A DNA stretch of 64,000 nt from Paractinoplanes maris (GCF_023544465.1 NZ_JALPVL010000006.1:434001-498000); one strand, 5' to 3'. Shown: positions 40,286 through 49,216, numbered from the stretch's first letter. Numbers and translations: made by a program. The notes: a model not told the origin generated them from the letters alone.

Positions 40286-41323
40286 ATGACGGGATCGGGG
40301 GTCGAGCGCACGCTGCGCGCGGCGTACCCGTTGCCGGCGCCGCCCGCCGGTTTCTCCACGCCCTTGCCGCCTCCCATCCAGGGGGCGGAGCGGCGGCCGG
40401 AGAGCCGGGCGCGACACACCGGACGCCGGTGGGGTCTGCGCGTCCTCGTCGTCGGTGGCCTGGCCGGTGCGGCCTGGCTGCTCACCGGCTCCGCCGCCCA
40501 GGCAGCGGACCGGGCCGACGAGCCCGACGGCTCGTTGCTCGGATCCCTCGTGGGCGCCGACGCCACCTCGCCGGTCACCGGCCTCCTGCAGGCGGCCGCC
40601 CAGCCGCTGGAGTACACCGGTCCGGCACACCATGAACGCCATTTCGTACCCGACATCCTCGACCTACCCGAGCTGGTCCTGACCGGCCCGGTGACCATGG
40701 CCGGCGACGACGGGTACGACTCCTCCCGCGCCATTGTGGACGCCCTCCTCGGCGTCGACGAGGTCGCGGGAGAGGTCGCCGCACCACTCCGCCCCACCGG
40801 CGAAGCGGCGCCCGACCAGCGGCTCGGCGCCCTGACCGAGCCGGTCAGCCACGTCGAGCAGCCGGCCGACGCTGAGCTCCCGGCCCCAGAACCGGCCGAC
40901 GAGCCTCCTGTCCCCCAGGAGACGGAGCAGACGGCTGAGCCGAGCCGCGCACCGATCCACCATGCCCTGCCCACCCCGGTCGCCGGCGGGCACGCCGTAC
41001 CGGTCAAGCGCAGCGCTCCCTCCGCACCGTCCGCCCACCGGCAGCACCACCGCACCGCTCACGCGGTGCCGGCGAAGCCGGCGACGGAGCCGGAGGACAG
41101 CACCCCCGGCGGTGACGAACCGGCCGCACCTCTGCGGCTGCACCTCGGGGAAGTCAGCGGTATCCCGGCCGGTGGGCCGGGAGCTCCGACGGAAGGCAGC
41201 TCCGCGGCCTTCCTGCCGGCGGCGATCGCGAGGAGCACGATGGCGCGCCTCGTGCCGGCGATCGCGTCCGAGGTCGAGGTCCGGCGGCATGACGCCGAGG
41301 CTCCGACCGTCTCACCTGACTGA
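40286..41323 (+). CDS. Hypothetical exported or single-pass membrane protein
   Basis: 345 residues, not recognised. An N-terminal cytoplasmic stretch of about 45 residues is followed by basic RRWG and the hydrophobic VLVVGGLAGAAWLLTGSAAQ, with an AQA/AA-type cleavage context, so it is either anchored or exported after cleavage. The remaining sequence is Pro/Ala/Glu-rich and low complexity, with VKRSAPSAPSAHRQHHRTAH. No enzymatic motif. GGGGCGG precedes the ATG. It sits just before the chaplin-like gene, and both look like envelope proteins. Confidence 0.65.
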   Translation: MTGSGVERTLRAAYPLPAPPAGFSTPLPPPIQGAERRPESRARHTGRRWGLRVLVVGGLAGAAWLLTGSAAQAADRADEPDGSLLGSLVGADATSPVTGLLQAAAQPLEYTGPAHHERHFVPDILDLPELVLTGPVTMAGDDGYDSSRAIVDALLGVDEVAGEVAAPLRPTGEAAPDQRLGALTEPVSHVEQPADAELPAPEPADEPPVPQETEQTAEPSRAPIHHALPTPVAGGHAVPVKRSAPSAPSAHRQHHRTAHAVPAKPATEPEDSTPGGDEPAAPLRLHLGEVSGIPAGGPGAPTEGSSAAFLPAAIARSTMARLVPAIASEVEVRRHDAEAPTVSPD

Positions 41324-41579
41324 GTGAGGGCGCCCGGCACCGGCTTCGGTGCCCGCGTCCCGGCCCGATTCCCCAACCGCTTGCGAACAAGCGGCGAATC
41401 TTCCGGCGCCTGAATCACACGCACCGCACCGAAGCGCCAGATGGGCGCACGTCGACAAGCGGGGTCAGGGCACAAGAAAAGAGCCAGGGCACCGCTGCGC
41501 CCGAATGCATTCACGAAATCCCCCAATTGAATACGCAACACCTTTTGCCGAAACATTATGGAAAGGCATTTCTTTTCTC

Positions 41580-42944
41580 ATGAAGACTTGGGTTCGTAAG
41601 ACTCTGAGCGTGGGCGTCCTGGCCGCCGGCGCCCTGCTGTTCGCCCCGGGCGCCGCGCACGCCGACTCCCGTCAGGTCACCGGCAGCAACGTCGGCGCTC
41701 TGAACGGCACCCAGATCGCCGTTCCGGTGCAGGTTCCGGTCAACGTCGTCGGCAACTCGCTGGGCATCCTCGGTGTGGCCGACGCCCAGGGCGCCGGCGT
41801 CAACAACCTGGAGCACGGCCGTCGCGGCGACCGTGGCCGGGGCGCGGTCCAGGCCACCGGCAGCAACTTCGGCATCCTGAACGGCACGCAGGCCTACCTG
41901 CCGGTCAGCGTTCCGGTCAACGTGGTCGGCAACGCCGCCGCGCTGGGCGGCCTGGCCAGTGCGCAGGGCGTGGGCGTCAACCGCACCGAGAGCGGCCGGA
42001 CGACCGAGCACCGTCGCAACGACGGCCCGAACCAGTTCACCGGGTCGAACTTCGGCATCGGCAACGGCACCCAGCTCTACGCGCCGGTCGACGTCCCGAT
42101 CAACGTCTGCGGCAACTCGCTGGCCATCCTGGGCTTCGCGCAGTCCAGCGCGGTCTGCGCGAACGACGTCTCGGGTAACCGGGGCGGCCGTGGTTTCGGG
42201 CGTCACGAGAGCGCGCGGGGCGGCCACGACGCCACCCAGGTCACCGGCCGGAACGTCGGCATCCTGAACGGCACCCAGCTGTACGCGCCGATCAGCCTCC
42301 CGGTGAACCTCGCCGGCAACTCGGCCGCCCTGCTCGGCTCGTCGAGCAGCCGCGCGGTCGCCGTGAACGAGTCGACCCGCAACGACGACGTCACCCAGGT
42401 CACCGGCTCCAACTTCGGCATCCTGAACGGCACCCAGGTGGCCGTGCCGATCAACGTGCCGATCAACGCCTGCGGCAACTCGCTGGGCATCCTCGGTGCC
42501 GCCCACTCGGCTGCGGCCTGCGCGAACGGCAGCGGCGACGACCGTCGCGGCTTCCGGGGTGACGACGACTGGGACGGCGACCACGGTCACGGCCGTCCGG
42601 GCCACCACCACGGTGACCAGGACTGGGACGACAACGACGGTGATCACGGCGTCGTGGACGACGACGACGAGTACAAGGGCAACGGCGGCGTCAAGGACAA
42701 CGGCTACGGCGGCCAGGACGACGTGAACGACGTCGACGACGTCGACGCTGACGACGACACCACCGTGGACGACGACGCGGACGTCTCGCCGGCCGCCGGC
42801 GACGGCTACACCAAGCCGGCCGCCGCCGGTTCGAAGAGCGGCTCGAAGGGTGGCCGTGCCGCCACCGAGTCGTCCCCGATCTCCAGCGTGACCGAGACGG
42901 TCAGCGGTGTCGGCGCCCTGGGCCTGCTCAACACCCTGCGCTGA
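41580..42944 (+). CDS. Secreted multi-repeat chaplin-like surface protein
   Basis: 454 residues. A signal peptide (MKTWVRKTLSVGVLAAGALL, cleavage after the AHA near 28) leads into five repeats of about 45 residues with the pattern TGSNFGILNGTQ...P..VPVNV.GN..A.LG, spaced by Arg/Gly/Asn-rich linkers. These resemble chaplin domains, the amyloid-forming hydrophobic surface proteins of actinomycete aerial structures. Repeats 3 and 5 carry the paired cysteines of chaplins (INVCGN..VCAN, INACGN..ACAN); 1, 2 and 4 lack them. Residues about 320-410 are extremely rich in Asp, Gly and His. No LPXTG sorting motif is present. The upstream 80 bases are AT-rich for this genome. A strong hairpin follows the gene. 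Confidence 0.85.
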   Translation: MKTWVRKTLSVGVLAAGALLFAPGAAHADSRQVTGSNVGALNGTQIAVPVQVPVNVVGNSLGILGVADAQGAGVNNLEHGRRGDRGRGAVQATGSNFGILNGTQAYLPVSVPVNVVGNAAALGGLASAQGVGVNRTESGRTTEHRRNDGPNQFTGSNFGIGNGTQLYAPVDVPINVCGNSLAILGFAQSSAVCANDVSGNRGGRGFGRHESARGGHDATQVTGRNVGILNGTQLYAPISLPVNLAGNSAALLGSSSSRAVAVNESTRNDDVTQVTGSNFGILNGTQVAVPINVPINACGNSLGILGAAHSAAACANGSGDDRRGFRGDDDWDGDHGHGRPGHHHGDQDWDDNDGDHGVVDDDDEYKGNGGVKDNGYGGQDDVNDVDDVDADDDTTVDDDADVSPAAGDGYTKPAAAGSKSGSKGGRAATESSPISSVTETVSGVGALGLLNTLR

Positions 42945-43066
42945 AGCTCGCTCTCCCACGGGGGATAGCGGAAGACCGGGTCGTGCCGGTCCCGGGCGCG
43001 ACCCGACCGGCGCCACGAGGCGTCGGGTAAGAACCGGTGCCCCTCCACGGCATCGGCGGCAGTGAA

Positions 43067-43107
43067 ACGGACGGGAGTCTCCGCAACCAGCGGAGGCTCC
43101 CGTCCGT
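43067..43107 (+). terminator. Strong hairpin after the chaplin-like gene
   Basis: 18-nt arms, acggacgggagtctccgc (43067-43084) and gcggaggctcccgtccgt (43090-43107), pair with a single T-G wobble around aacca. No T-run follows. It separates the chaplin-like gene from the carboxyltransferase promoter. Confidence 0.75.
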
Positions 43108-43109
43108 CG

Positions 43110-43158
43110 TTGCCGCCGTCGGTCTGATCGGATACCCTAACGCTCGTTAAGATTAACG
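43110..43158 (+). promoter_or_regulatory. Promoter and inverted-repeat operator of the carboxyltransferase gene
   Basis: TTGCCG (43110-43115) and TACCCT (43133-43138) are spaced by 17 bases, a plausible sigma-70-type pair. Immediately downstream CGTTAAgaTTAACG (43145-43158) is a perfect inverted repeat, and AACGctCGTTAA (43139-43150) repeats the motif found before the TetR gene. Its overlap with the expected start of transcription fits repression by TetR. Confidence 0.6.
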
Positions 43159-43175
43159 ACCGTTCAGGAGGCCCC

Positions 43176-44702
43176 GTGGCGACCGACGACGAGCTCGCGC
43201 AGGCCCGCAAGCGGGTGCTGGCCGGCGGCGCCGAGCGCTACCACGCGGCCAACGCCGCCAAGGGCAAGCTCTTCGCCCGCGAGCGGGTCGCGCTGCTGGT
43301 CGACGAGGGCACGTTCGTCGAGGACGGCCTCTATGCCAACAGCCTGGCCGACGGACTGCCGGCCGACGGTGTGATCACCGGAATGGCCCGGGTCGGCGGC
43401 CGCGAGGTCTGCCTGATGGCCAACGACTCGACGGTCAAGGCGGGCTCCTGGGGCGCCCGTACGGTCGAAAAGATCATCCGCATCATCGAGCGCGCCGTGC
43501 AGTACGGCGTACCGATGATCTACCTGGTCGACTCGGCCGGCGCCCGCATCACCGACCAGGTCGACCTGTTCCCGGGCCGCCGCGGGGCCGGCAAGATCTT
43601 CCACACCCAGGTCAAGGCGTCCGGTGCGATCCCGCAGGCCTGCGCGCTCTTCGGCCCGTCGGCGGCCGGCGGCGCCTACATCCCGGCCTTCTGCGACATC
43701 GTCGCGATGGTCGAGGGCAACGCGAGCATGTATCTCGGGTCCGACCGCATGGTCGAGATGGTCACCGGGGAGAAGACGACGCTCGAGGCGATGGGTGGCG
43801 CACGTGTCCACACCGCTGAGTCCGGTGTCGGCCACTTCCTCTGCAAGACCGAGCAGGACGCGCTCGACACCGTGAAGGCGTACCTGTCCTATCTGCCGTC
43901 GAACTGGGAGCTCGACCCGCCGGCGGTCCAGGCCCGGGCTTCCACCGGGGCGGATCTGGGCGCGCTGGTCCCGGCCAGCGAGCGCCAGGCCTTCGACATG
44001 CGGCGTTACGTCAAGGCACTGGTCGACGAGGGCTCGTTCTTCGAGATCCAGGCTTTGTGGGCCAAGGAGCTCACGGTCGGGTTCGCCCGTCTGAACGGCG
44101 AGGCTGTCGGCATCGTCGGCAACAACTCGATGTTCAAGGGCGGCGTGCTCTTCCCCGACTCGGCCGACAAGGCGTCGCGGTTCGTCCAGCTCTGCGACGC
44201 CTTCAACGTCCCGCTGCTGTTCCTCTGTGACGTACCCGGCTTCATGGTGGGCTCCGCGGTCGAGAAGCAGGGGATCATCCGGCACGGCGCCAAGATGATC
44301 ACCGCGATCTCCGAGGCCACGGTGCCCAAGATCTGCGTGGTGGTCCGCAAGGCGTACGGGGCCGGTCTCTATGCCATGGCCGGGCCCGGCTTCGACCCCG
44401 ACGCCACGATCGCGCTGCCCACCGCCAAGATCGCCGTGATGGGCGCCGAGGCCGCCGTCAACGCGGTCTATGCCAACAAGATCGCCGCGCTGGCCACCGA
44501 CGAGGAGCGGGCCGCCTTCGTCGCCGAGCGCCGCGCCGAGTACGAGCAGGACATCGACATCATGCGGCTGGCCAGTGAGCTGGTCGTCGACACCGTCGTC
44601 GAGCCGGGCGACCTGCGCGACGAACTCATCCGCCGCTACCGCGCCGCCCACGGCAAGGACCGCGGCTTCGCCCGGCGCCGGCACGGCGTCACGCCCGTCT
44701 GA
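43176..44702 (+). CDS. Acyl-CoA carboxylase beta (carboxyltransferase) subunit, methylcrotonyl-type
   Basis: 508-residue carboxyltransferase that moves CO2 from carboxybiotin to an acyl-CoA. Crotonase-fold N and C halves are present, with GAGKIFHTQVKASGAIPQAC and FGPSAAGGAYIPAFCDIV in the first and NNSMFKGGVLFPDSADKASR, FLCDVPGFMVGSAVEKQGI and VRKAYGAGLYAMAGPGF in the second. Context (HMG-CoA lyase, acyl-CoA dehydrogenase) suggests methylcrotonyl-CoA as substrate; geranyl-CoA or propionyl-CoA cannot be excluded. The GTG start has CAGGAGG 5 bases upstream. The matching biotin carboxylase is 4 kb upstream and no BCCP is adjacent. Confidence 0.9.
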   Translation: MATDDELAQARKRVLAGGAERYHAANAAKGKLFARERVALLVDEGTFVEDGLYANSLADGLPADGVITGMARVGGREVCLMANDSTVKAGSWGARTVEKIIRIIERAVQYGVPMIYLVDSAGARITDQVDLFPGRRGAGKIFHTQVKASGAIPQACALFGPSAAGGAYIPAFCDIVAMVEGNASMYLGSDRMVEMVTGEKTTLEAMGGARVHTAESGVGHFLCKTEQDALDTVKAYLSYLPSNWELDPPAVQARASTGADLGALVPASERQAFDMRRYVKALVDEGSFFEIQALWAKELTVGFARLNGEAVGIVGNNSMFKGGVLFPDSADKASRFVQLCDAFNVPLLFLCDVPGFMVGSAVEKQGIIRHGAKMITAISEATVPKICVVVRKAYGAGLYAMAGPGFDPDATIALPTAKIAVMGAEAAVNAVYANKIAALATDEERAAFVAERRAEYEQDIDIMRLASELVVDTVVEPGDLRDELIRRYRAAHGKDRGFARRRHGVTPV

Positions 44703-44715
44703 CAGGAGCACAGCC

Positions 44716-45873
44716 ATGGTCGACTTCCGGCTCGACGAGGAGCAGGAGGCGCTGCGCGTCACTGTCCGCGACTTCGCTCGCGAACAAGTCGCGCCGGTGA
44801 TCGCCGAGCACTACGAGCACAAGACCTTCCCGTACGAGGTCATCCGCCAGATGGGAAAGATGGGCCTCTTCGGTCTGCCGTTCCCCGAGGAGTTCGGCGG
44901 CATGGGCGGTGACTACTTCGCGTTGTGCGTCGCGCTCGAGGAACTGGCCCGGGTGGACAGTTCGGTGGCGGTCACGCTGGAGGCCGCGGTCTCGCTGGGC
45001 GCCATGCCGATCCACCGTTTCGGCACCCCGGCGCAGAAGCAGGAGTGGCTGCCCCGGCTCACCACCGGTGAGGCGCTGGCCGCGTTCGGTCTCACCGAGC
45101 CCGGCACCGGCTCCGACGCGGCCGGCACGACGACCCGCGCGGTGTACGACGACGCCACCGACGAGTGGGTGATCAACGGGACCAAGGCGTTCATCACCAA
45201 CTCCGGCACCGACATCACCTGCCTGGTCACCGTCATGGCGGTGACCGGTGTGAACTCCGACGGCTCCAAGGAGCTGTCCACGATCATCGTGCCGTCCGGG
45301 ACGCCCGGCTTCACCGTGGCGCCGGGTTACTCCAAGGTCGGCTGGTGCGCCTCGGACACTCACGAGCTGTCGTTCGACGACGTCCGTGTTCCGGCGGCCA
45401 ACCTGCTCGGCACGCGCGGCCGCGGCTTCGCCCAGTTCCTGCGCATCCTCGACGAGGGCCGCATCGCGATCGCCGCGCTCTCGGTCGGCCTGGCCCAGGG
45501 CTGTGTCGACGAGTCGGTCCGCTACGCCCAGCAGCGCGAGGCCTTCGGCCGGCCGATCGGCAACTACCAGGCCGTGCAGTTCATGATCGCGGACATGGAG
45601 ATGCGGGCGCACATCGCGCGGGTCGGCTACTACGACGCGGCCGCCCGGATGCTCGCCGGCGAGGACTTCAAGCGCTACGCGGCGGTGGCCAAGCTGAACG
45701 CCAGCAACGCCGCGATGGAGAACAGCCGCTGGGCCACGCAGGTGCACGGCGGGTACGGCTTCATGAACGAGTCCGCCGTCGGCCGCTTCTACCGCGACGC
45801 CAAGATCCTCGAAGTCGGCGAAGGAACGTCCGAGGTGCAGCGCATGCTGATCGCCCGCGGCCTAGGGCTTTAG
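44716..45873 (+). CDS. Acyl-CoA dehydrogenase
   Basis: 385-residue FAD-dependent acyl-CoA dehydrogenase. Family motifs: FGLTEPGTGSDAAG (FAD/substrate contact), KAFITNSG, the dimer/FAD helix GRGFAQFLRILDEGRIAIAA, YAQQREAFGRPIGNYQAVQF, and the C-terminal HGGYGF and LEVGEGTSEVQRMLIAR. The glutamate in VGEGTSE occupies the catalytic-base position of short- and medium-chain enzymes; isovaleryl-CoA dehydrogenase usually has a non-acidic residue there. So the isovaleryl-CoA role suggested by context is not certain. GACAGGAG precedes the ATG, 13 bases after the carboxyltransferase gene: one operon. Confidence 0.93.
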   Translation: MVDFRLDEEQEALRVTVRDFAREQVAPVIAEHYEHKTFPYEVIRQMGKMGLFGLPFPEEFGGMGGDYFALCVALEELARVDSSVAVTLEAAVSLGAMPIHRFGTPAQKQEWLPRLTTGEALAAFGLTEPGTGSDAAGTTTRAVYDDATDEWVINGTKAFITNSGTDITCLVTVMAVTGVNSDGSKELSTIIVPSGTPGFTVAPGYSKVGWCASDTHELSFDDVRVPAANLLGTRGRGFAQFLRILDEGRIAIAALSVGLAQGCVDESVRYAQQREAFGRPIGNYQAVQFMIADMEMRAHIARVGYYDAAARMLAGEDFKRYAAVAKLNASNAAMENSRWATQVHGGYGFMNESAVGRFYRDAKILEVGEGTSEVQRMLIARGLGL

Positions 45874-45973
45874 AAAGCTTGCGCGGCTTTTGACCGTTCC
45901 GATATCGGTCCGCAATCCGACAGGAGCGGATCTCTGCTCGCCGGGCCGCTTAACCCACCCTAAGTTCGGTGTC

Positions 45974-48412
45974 ATGGGGGCAGAAAACGCGCCGGACCAG
46001 GACGGATCCGGGTTCGACGCCGTGCTGCGGCGGCAACGGCTGCGCGCCAAGCTGACCCAGGACGAGCTGGCGACCCGGGCCGGCATCGGGGTGCGCACGG
46101 TCCGCGATCTGGAGCGTGGCCGCTCGTCCCGCCCGCAACGCACCACGGTCGGTCTACTGGCCGACGCGCTCGGCCTCGACGGCGCCGACCGTGAGTCGTT
46201 CCTGGCCGCCGCGCGTGGACAGTCCACCGAGGAGCCCTTGCCGCCCACCGGCTTCCAGCGGGTGCCGCCGCCGGCCGACCTGATCGGCCGCGACGACGAC
46301 ATGGCCGAGATGGCGGCCCAGCTGGGCGCCGCGGACGGACCGCGCGGCATCACCCTGGTCGGTCTGGCCGGGGTCGGCAAGACCAGCCTCGCTTTCGCGG
46401 CCGCCCACCGGGCGGCCGCGGCCTATCCGGGCGGGGTCGCCGGCATCGTCGTCACCGACGGGTGCACGGCCGGCGAGATGCTCGGCAGCATCTCGGCCGA
46501 GTTCGGTGTCGGCCGGCCCGACGATCTGCCCGCCCGCTTCGGCGGCCGGGCCGCGCTGGTCTTCGTCGACGCCGTCGAGCGGTCACCGGACGCGACCGCC
46601 GAGATGCTCGACCAGTTGCTCGACCAGTTGCCGACGCTGCGATTCCTGGCCACCGGCCGGCACCCGGTCGGCCTGAGCGCGGAACGGGTCTGGCCGCTGG
46701 CTCCGCTGACGGCACCGCCGCCGGAGGCCGAGGAACAGGTGAGCGACCTGGTGACGTACCCGGCCGTGGCACTTTTTCTGGATCGTCTGGCCCGGGTGCG
46801 CCGGGTCGAGCCGGACGCCGACGAGATCGCGTCCGTCGCGGCGCTGGTCCGCCGGCTCGGCGGGCTGCCGCTGGCGATCGAGCTCGCCGCGGCTCGCGGA
46901 CGGGTGCTGACCGTTCCCGAGATCCTCGACCGCTACGGCGACCGGGTGCTCGATCTCGACCGGCCCGGCTCGGTCTCGTTGCGCGACGCCGTGGCGGCCA
47001 GCTATCGCCTGCTCAACCCGCAGGAGCAGCGGGCGTTGCGACGTCTCGCCATGTTCCGCTACCGCTGGTCGATCGGCCTCGCCGAGCACCTGGTCGACGA
47101 GCCCCGCACCGACGTCGTGCACCTGCTCGATCGCCTGCTCGAGCTGGGCCTGCTCAGCGTGCGCGGCAGCCGCACGTTCCGGTTCCGCCTGCTCGACGTG
47201 GTGCGCGACTACGCCGCCGAGCGCGCTGCCGCCGAGGGTGAGCTGGCCGAGGGGCGGCGCCGGCACGCGTGGGTGATGGCCGACCTGGCCGAGCAGATCT
47301 GGCCCGACCTGACCGGCACCGCACTGCCCGAGGCGGCGAGCCGGCTCGACGACGTGGCCGGCGATTTCGGCACCGCACTGGCCCACGCGGCGGGCGACGA
47401 CCCGCACACCGCCCTGCGCCTGGCCGCGGCCTTACCTCGCTGGTGGCGGTTCCGCGGGCGGGACGTGACCGGCCGTCAGTGGCTGCGCCGGTTGCTCGAC
47501 GATCCGCGCACAGTGGACGCCGACCCGGCCACCCGGGCCTGGGCCCGCATCGGCCTGGCCCAGCTGGCCCGCGAGCACGGCGCCGGTGCCGAGGAGCTCG
47601 AGTCGGCGGCCGAGGCGCTGGCCGTGTTCGAACGGCTCGACGTGGTCGCGGGCCAGCTCACCGCGCATGCCCAGCTGGCCGCCCTGTGGATGAGCACCGG
47701 CGCCTACGACGAGGCCCGCGAGCACGCCGTGGCGGCATTGGAGCTGGCCCGGCTCGGTGGCCACGCGCGGGACATGGCGGTCGCCGAGAACAACCTGGTC
47801 TGGCACGAGATCCGCCGCGGTGACCTGGCCGCCGCGCGCTCCCGGCTGGCCGCGGTCGACAAGCTGGCCGGGCTCTGCGGCGAGCAGCGGTTGCGCGCGC
47901 TGGCCAAGGCCAACCTGGCCGAGGTGGCCCGGCTCGACGGGCGCAACGACGAGGCCGAGCGGCTCGGGCGCAGCGCCATGGTCGGGCTGGCCGGGCTGGG
48001 TGATCCCGGGCACCGGCGGCGGCTTCTGGCGACCATCGGCCTGGCCCTGGCCGAGTCGGGCCGGGTGGGGGAGGCGACCTCGGTGCTCGAGCAACTCGGG
48101 GCCGGTGACGATGACGTGCCGCCGGACGGACCGGCGGCAGTGGTCGAGGCGGCTATCGCGGCGCGGCGGGGCGAGCCGAAGCGGGCGGCCGAGAACTTCG
48201 CCCGGGCGGCCGACGCGTACGACGGCACGCATGATCCCCGGGACGTGGTGGAAGCCCTGGTCGGCCTGATCGTGAGCACTCCCGACCCGGACGAGCGGGC
48301 CGCGGCCGTCAGCCGGCTGGGAAAGATGTGCCGCTCGGGCGGGATCACGCTGTTGTACCGCGAGCGCGAACGGCTCGGGCCGTCGGCCCTGGCCGTGCTG
48401 CTCAGCGGCTGA
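45974..48412 (+). CDS. XRE-type HTH, NB-ARC (STAND) and TPR regulatory protein
   Basis: 812 residues with three parts: an XRE helix-turn-helix (about 16-72, RLRAKLTQDELATRAGIGVR); a STAND/NB-ARC ATPase (about 100-450) with Walker A VGLAGVGKTSLA, Walker B AALVFVDAVER and the GLPLAIELAAARG motif; and a C-terminal TPR region (about 470-812). This is the AfsR-like layout lacking the BTAD domain. Such proteins bind DNA in response to a ligand sensed by the TPR part through ATP-driven switching. No ribosome-binding site is visible before ATG 45974, so a leaderless message is possible. No obvious effector partner is adjacent. Confidence 0.9.
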   Translation: MGAENAPDQDGSGFDAVLRRQRLRAKLTQDELATRAGIGVRTVRDLERGRSSRPQRTTVGLLADALGLDGADRESFLAAARGQSTEEPLPPTGFQRVPPPADLIGRDDDMAEMAAQLGAADGPRGITLVGLAGVGKTSLAFAAAHRAAAAYPGGVAGIVVTDGCTAGEMLGSISAEFGVGRPDDLPARFGGRAALVFVDAVERSPDATAEMLDQLLDQLPTLRFLATGRHPVGLSAERVWPLAPLTAPPPEAEEQVSDLVTYPAVALFLDRLARVRRVEPDADEIASVAALVRRLGGLPLAIELAAARGRVLTVPEILDRYGDRVLDLDRPGSVSLRDAVAASYRLLNPQEQRALRRLAMFRYRWSIGLAEHLVDEPRTDVVHLLDRLLELGLLSVRGSRTFRFRLLDVVRDYAAERAAAEGELAEGRRRHAWVMADLAEQIWPDLTGTALPEAASRLDDVAGDFGTALAHAAGDDPHTALRLAAALPRWWRFRGRDVTGRQWLRRLLDDPRTVDADPATRAWARIGLAQLAREHGAGAEELESAAEALAVFERLDVVAGQLTAHAQLAALWMSTGAYDEAREHAVAALELARLGGHARDMAVAENNLVWHEIRRGDLAAARSRLAAVDKLAGLCGEQRLRALAKANLAEVARLDGRNDEAERLGRSAMVGLAGLGDPGHRRRLLATIGLALAESGRVGEATSVLEQLGAGDDDVPPDGPAAVVEAAIAARRGEPKRAAENFARAADAYDGTHDPRDVVEALVGLIVSTPDPDERAAAVSRLGKMCRSGGITLLYRERERLGPSALAVLLSG

Positions 48413-48708
48413 GGGGTCCTGGTCGGCGTGGACGGCCGGCATTGCGTGCCCCCCACGCGCCGACCGTCAACACGCCGCCAGTTACGCGGCGAGAACGAAG
48501 CTTCCCCGTCAAGCCCCGCCGTCGCCTCGGTCGCGCCGCATCCCCCTGCGCGGATCACAGTAGCGGTGCGAGTCATCGAGGTGCGGGAGATTTGTCCGCT
48601 TCGACCGCCGAGACGCCCGATTCTGCCGGTACTTCTGCCGGTTTCCCCCAGAACTTTCGGCAAAGTGGTCACAGACCGCTTTGTGCCGACTCCGTAAGGC
48701 TGCGCCGG

Positions 48709-49203
48709 TCAGGCCGCGGCCTGCTGCTCGTCGGTGCCGGCCGTGGCGCACGGGTTGACCGCGTCGCGGATCTGGCGCAGCGAGCCGAGCATCGTGTCGA
48801 GCTGGGCCGGGGTGAGCTGGCCGATGAACCACTGCTGGAGCAGCTCGAGATGGCCGGGCAGCACCTGATCGAGCCGTTCCCGGCCGGCGTCGGTGATCAC
48901 CGCGAACGAGCTGCGCCGGTCGCTCGGGCAGGCCTCGCGACGCACCAGGCCGTCACGGTCCATGCGGTCGACGACACGGGTCACGCCGCTGGTCGACAGG
49001 GAGGTCTGACCGGCGAGGTCGGTCATCCGGAGCCGTCGGCCGGGCGATCGGGCGAGACGCATGAGCACCTCGAACTCGACGCCGGAGAGGCGATGCTCCT
49101 CGAACTGAGCCGAGAAGCGGTTGGTCAGGCCGGTGAACGCCTCGGCGAACAGGCCGAACGCGGTGAAGCGGGGGTCATCCAGATCCGTACTCACGAGCAC
49201 CAT
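48709..49203 (-). CDS. MarR-family transcriptional regulator
   Basis: About 164 residues. The winged-HTH core reads FEVLMRLARSPGRRLRMTDL, then SLSTSGVTRVVDRMDRDGLV and REACPSDRRSSFAVITDAGR, the MarR DNA-binding pattern with the wing Asp-Arg-Arg. The C-terminal helices end CATAGTDEQQAAA. A single cysteine in the wing (ACPSDRR) and one near the C-terminus could make it thiol-sensitive. It diverges from the yceI gene across a 94-bp gap with a promoter and inverted repeat. ATG 49203 is chosen; a GTG 3 codons later is possible. Confidence 0.9.
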   Translation of the reverse strand: MVLVSTDLDDPRFTAFGLFAEAFTGLTNRFSAQFEEHRLSGVEFEVLMRLARSPGRRLRMTDLAGQTSLSTSGVTRVVDRMDRDGLVRREACPSDRRSSFAVITDAGRERLDQVLPGHLELLQQWFIGQLTPAQLDTMLGSLRQIRDAVNPCATAGTDEQQAAA

Positions 49204-49216
49204 CGTACACCGGACC

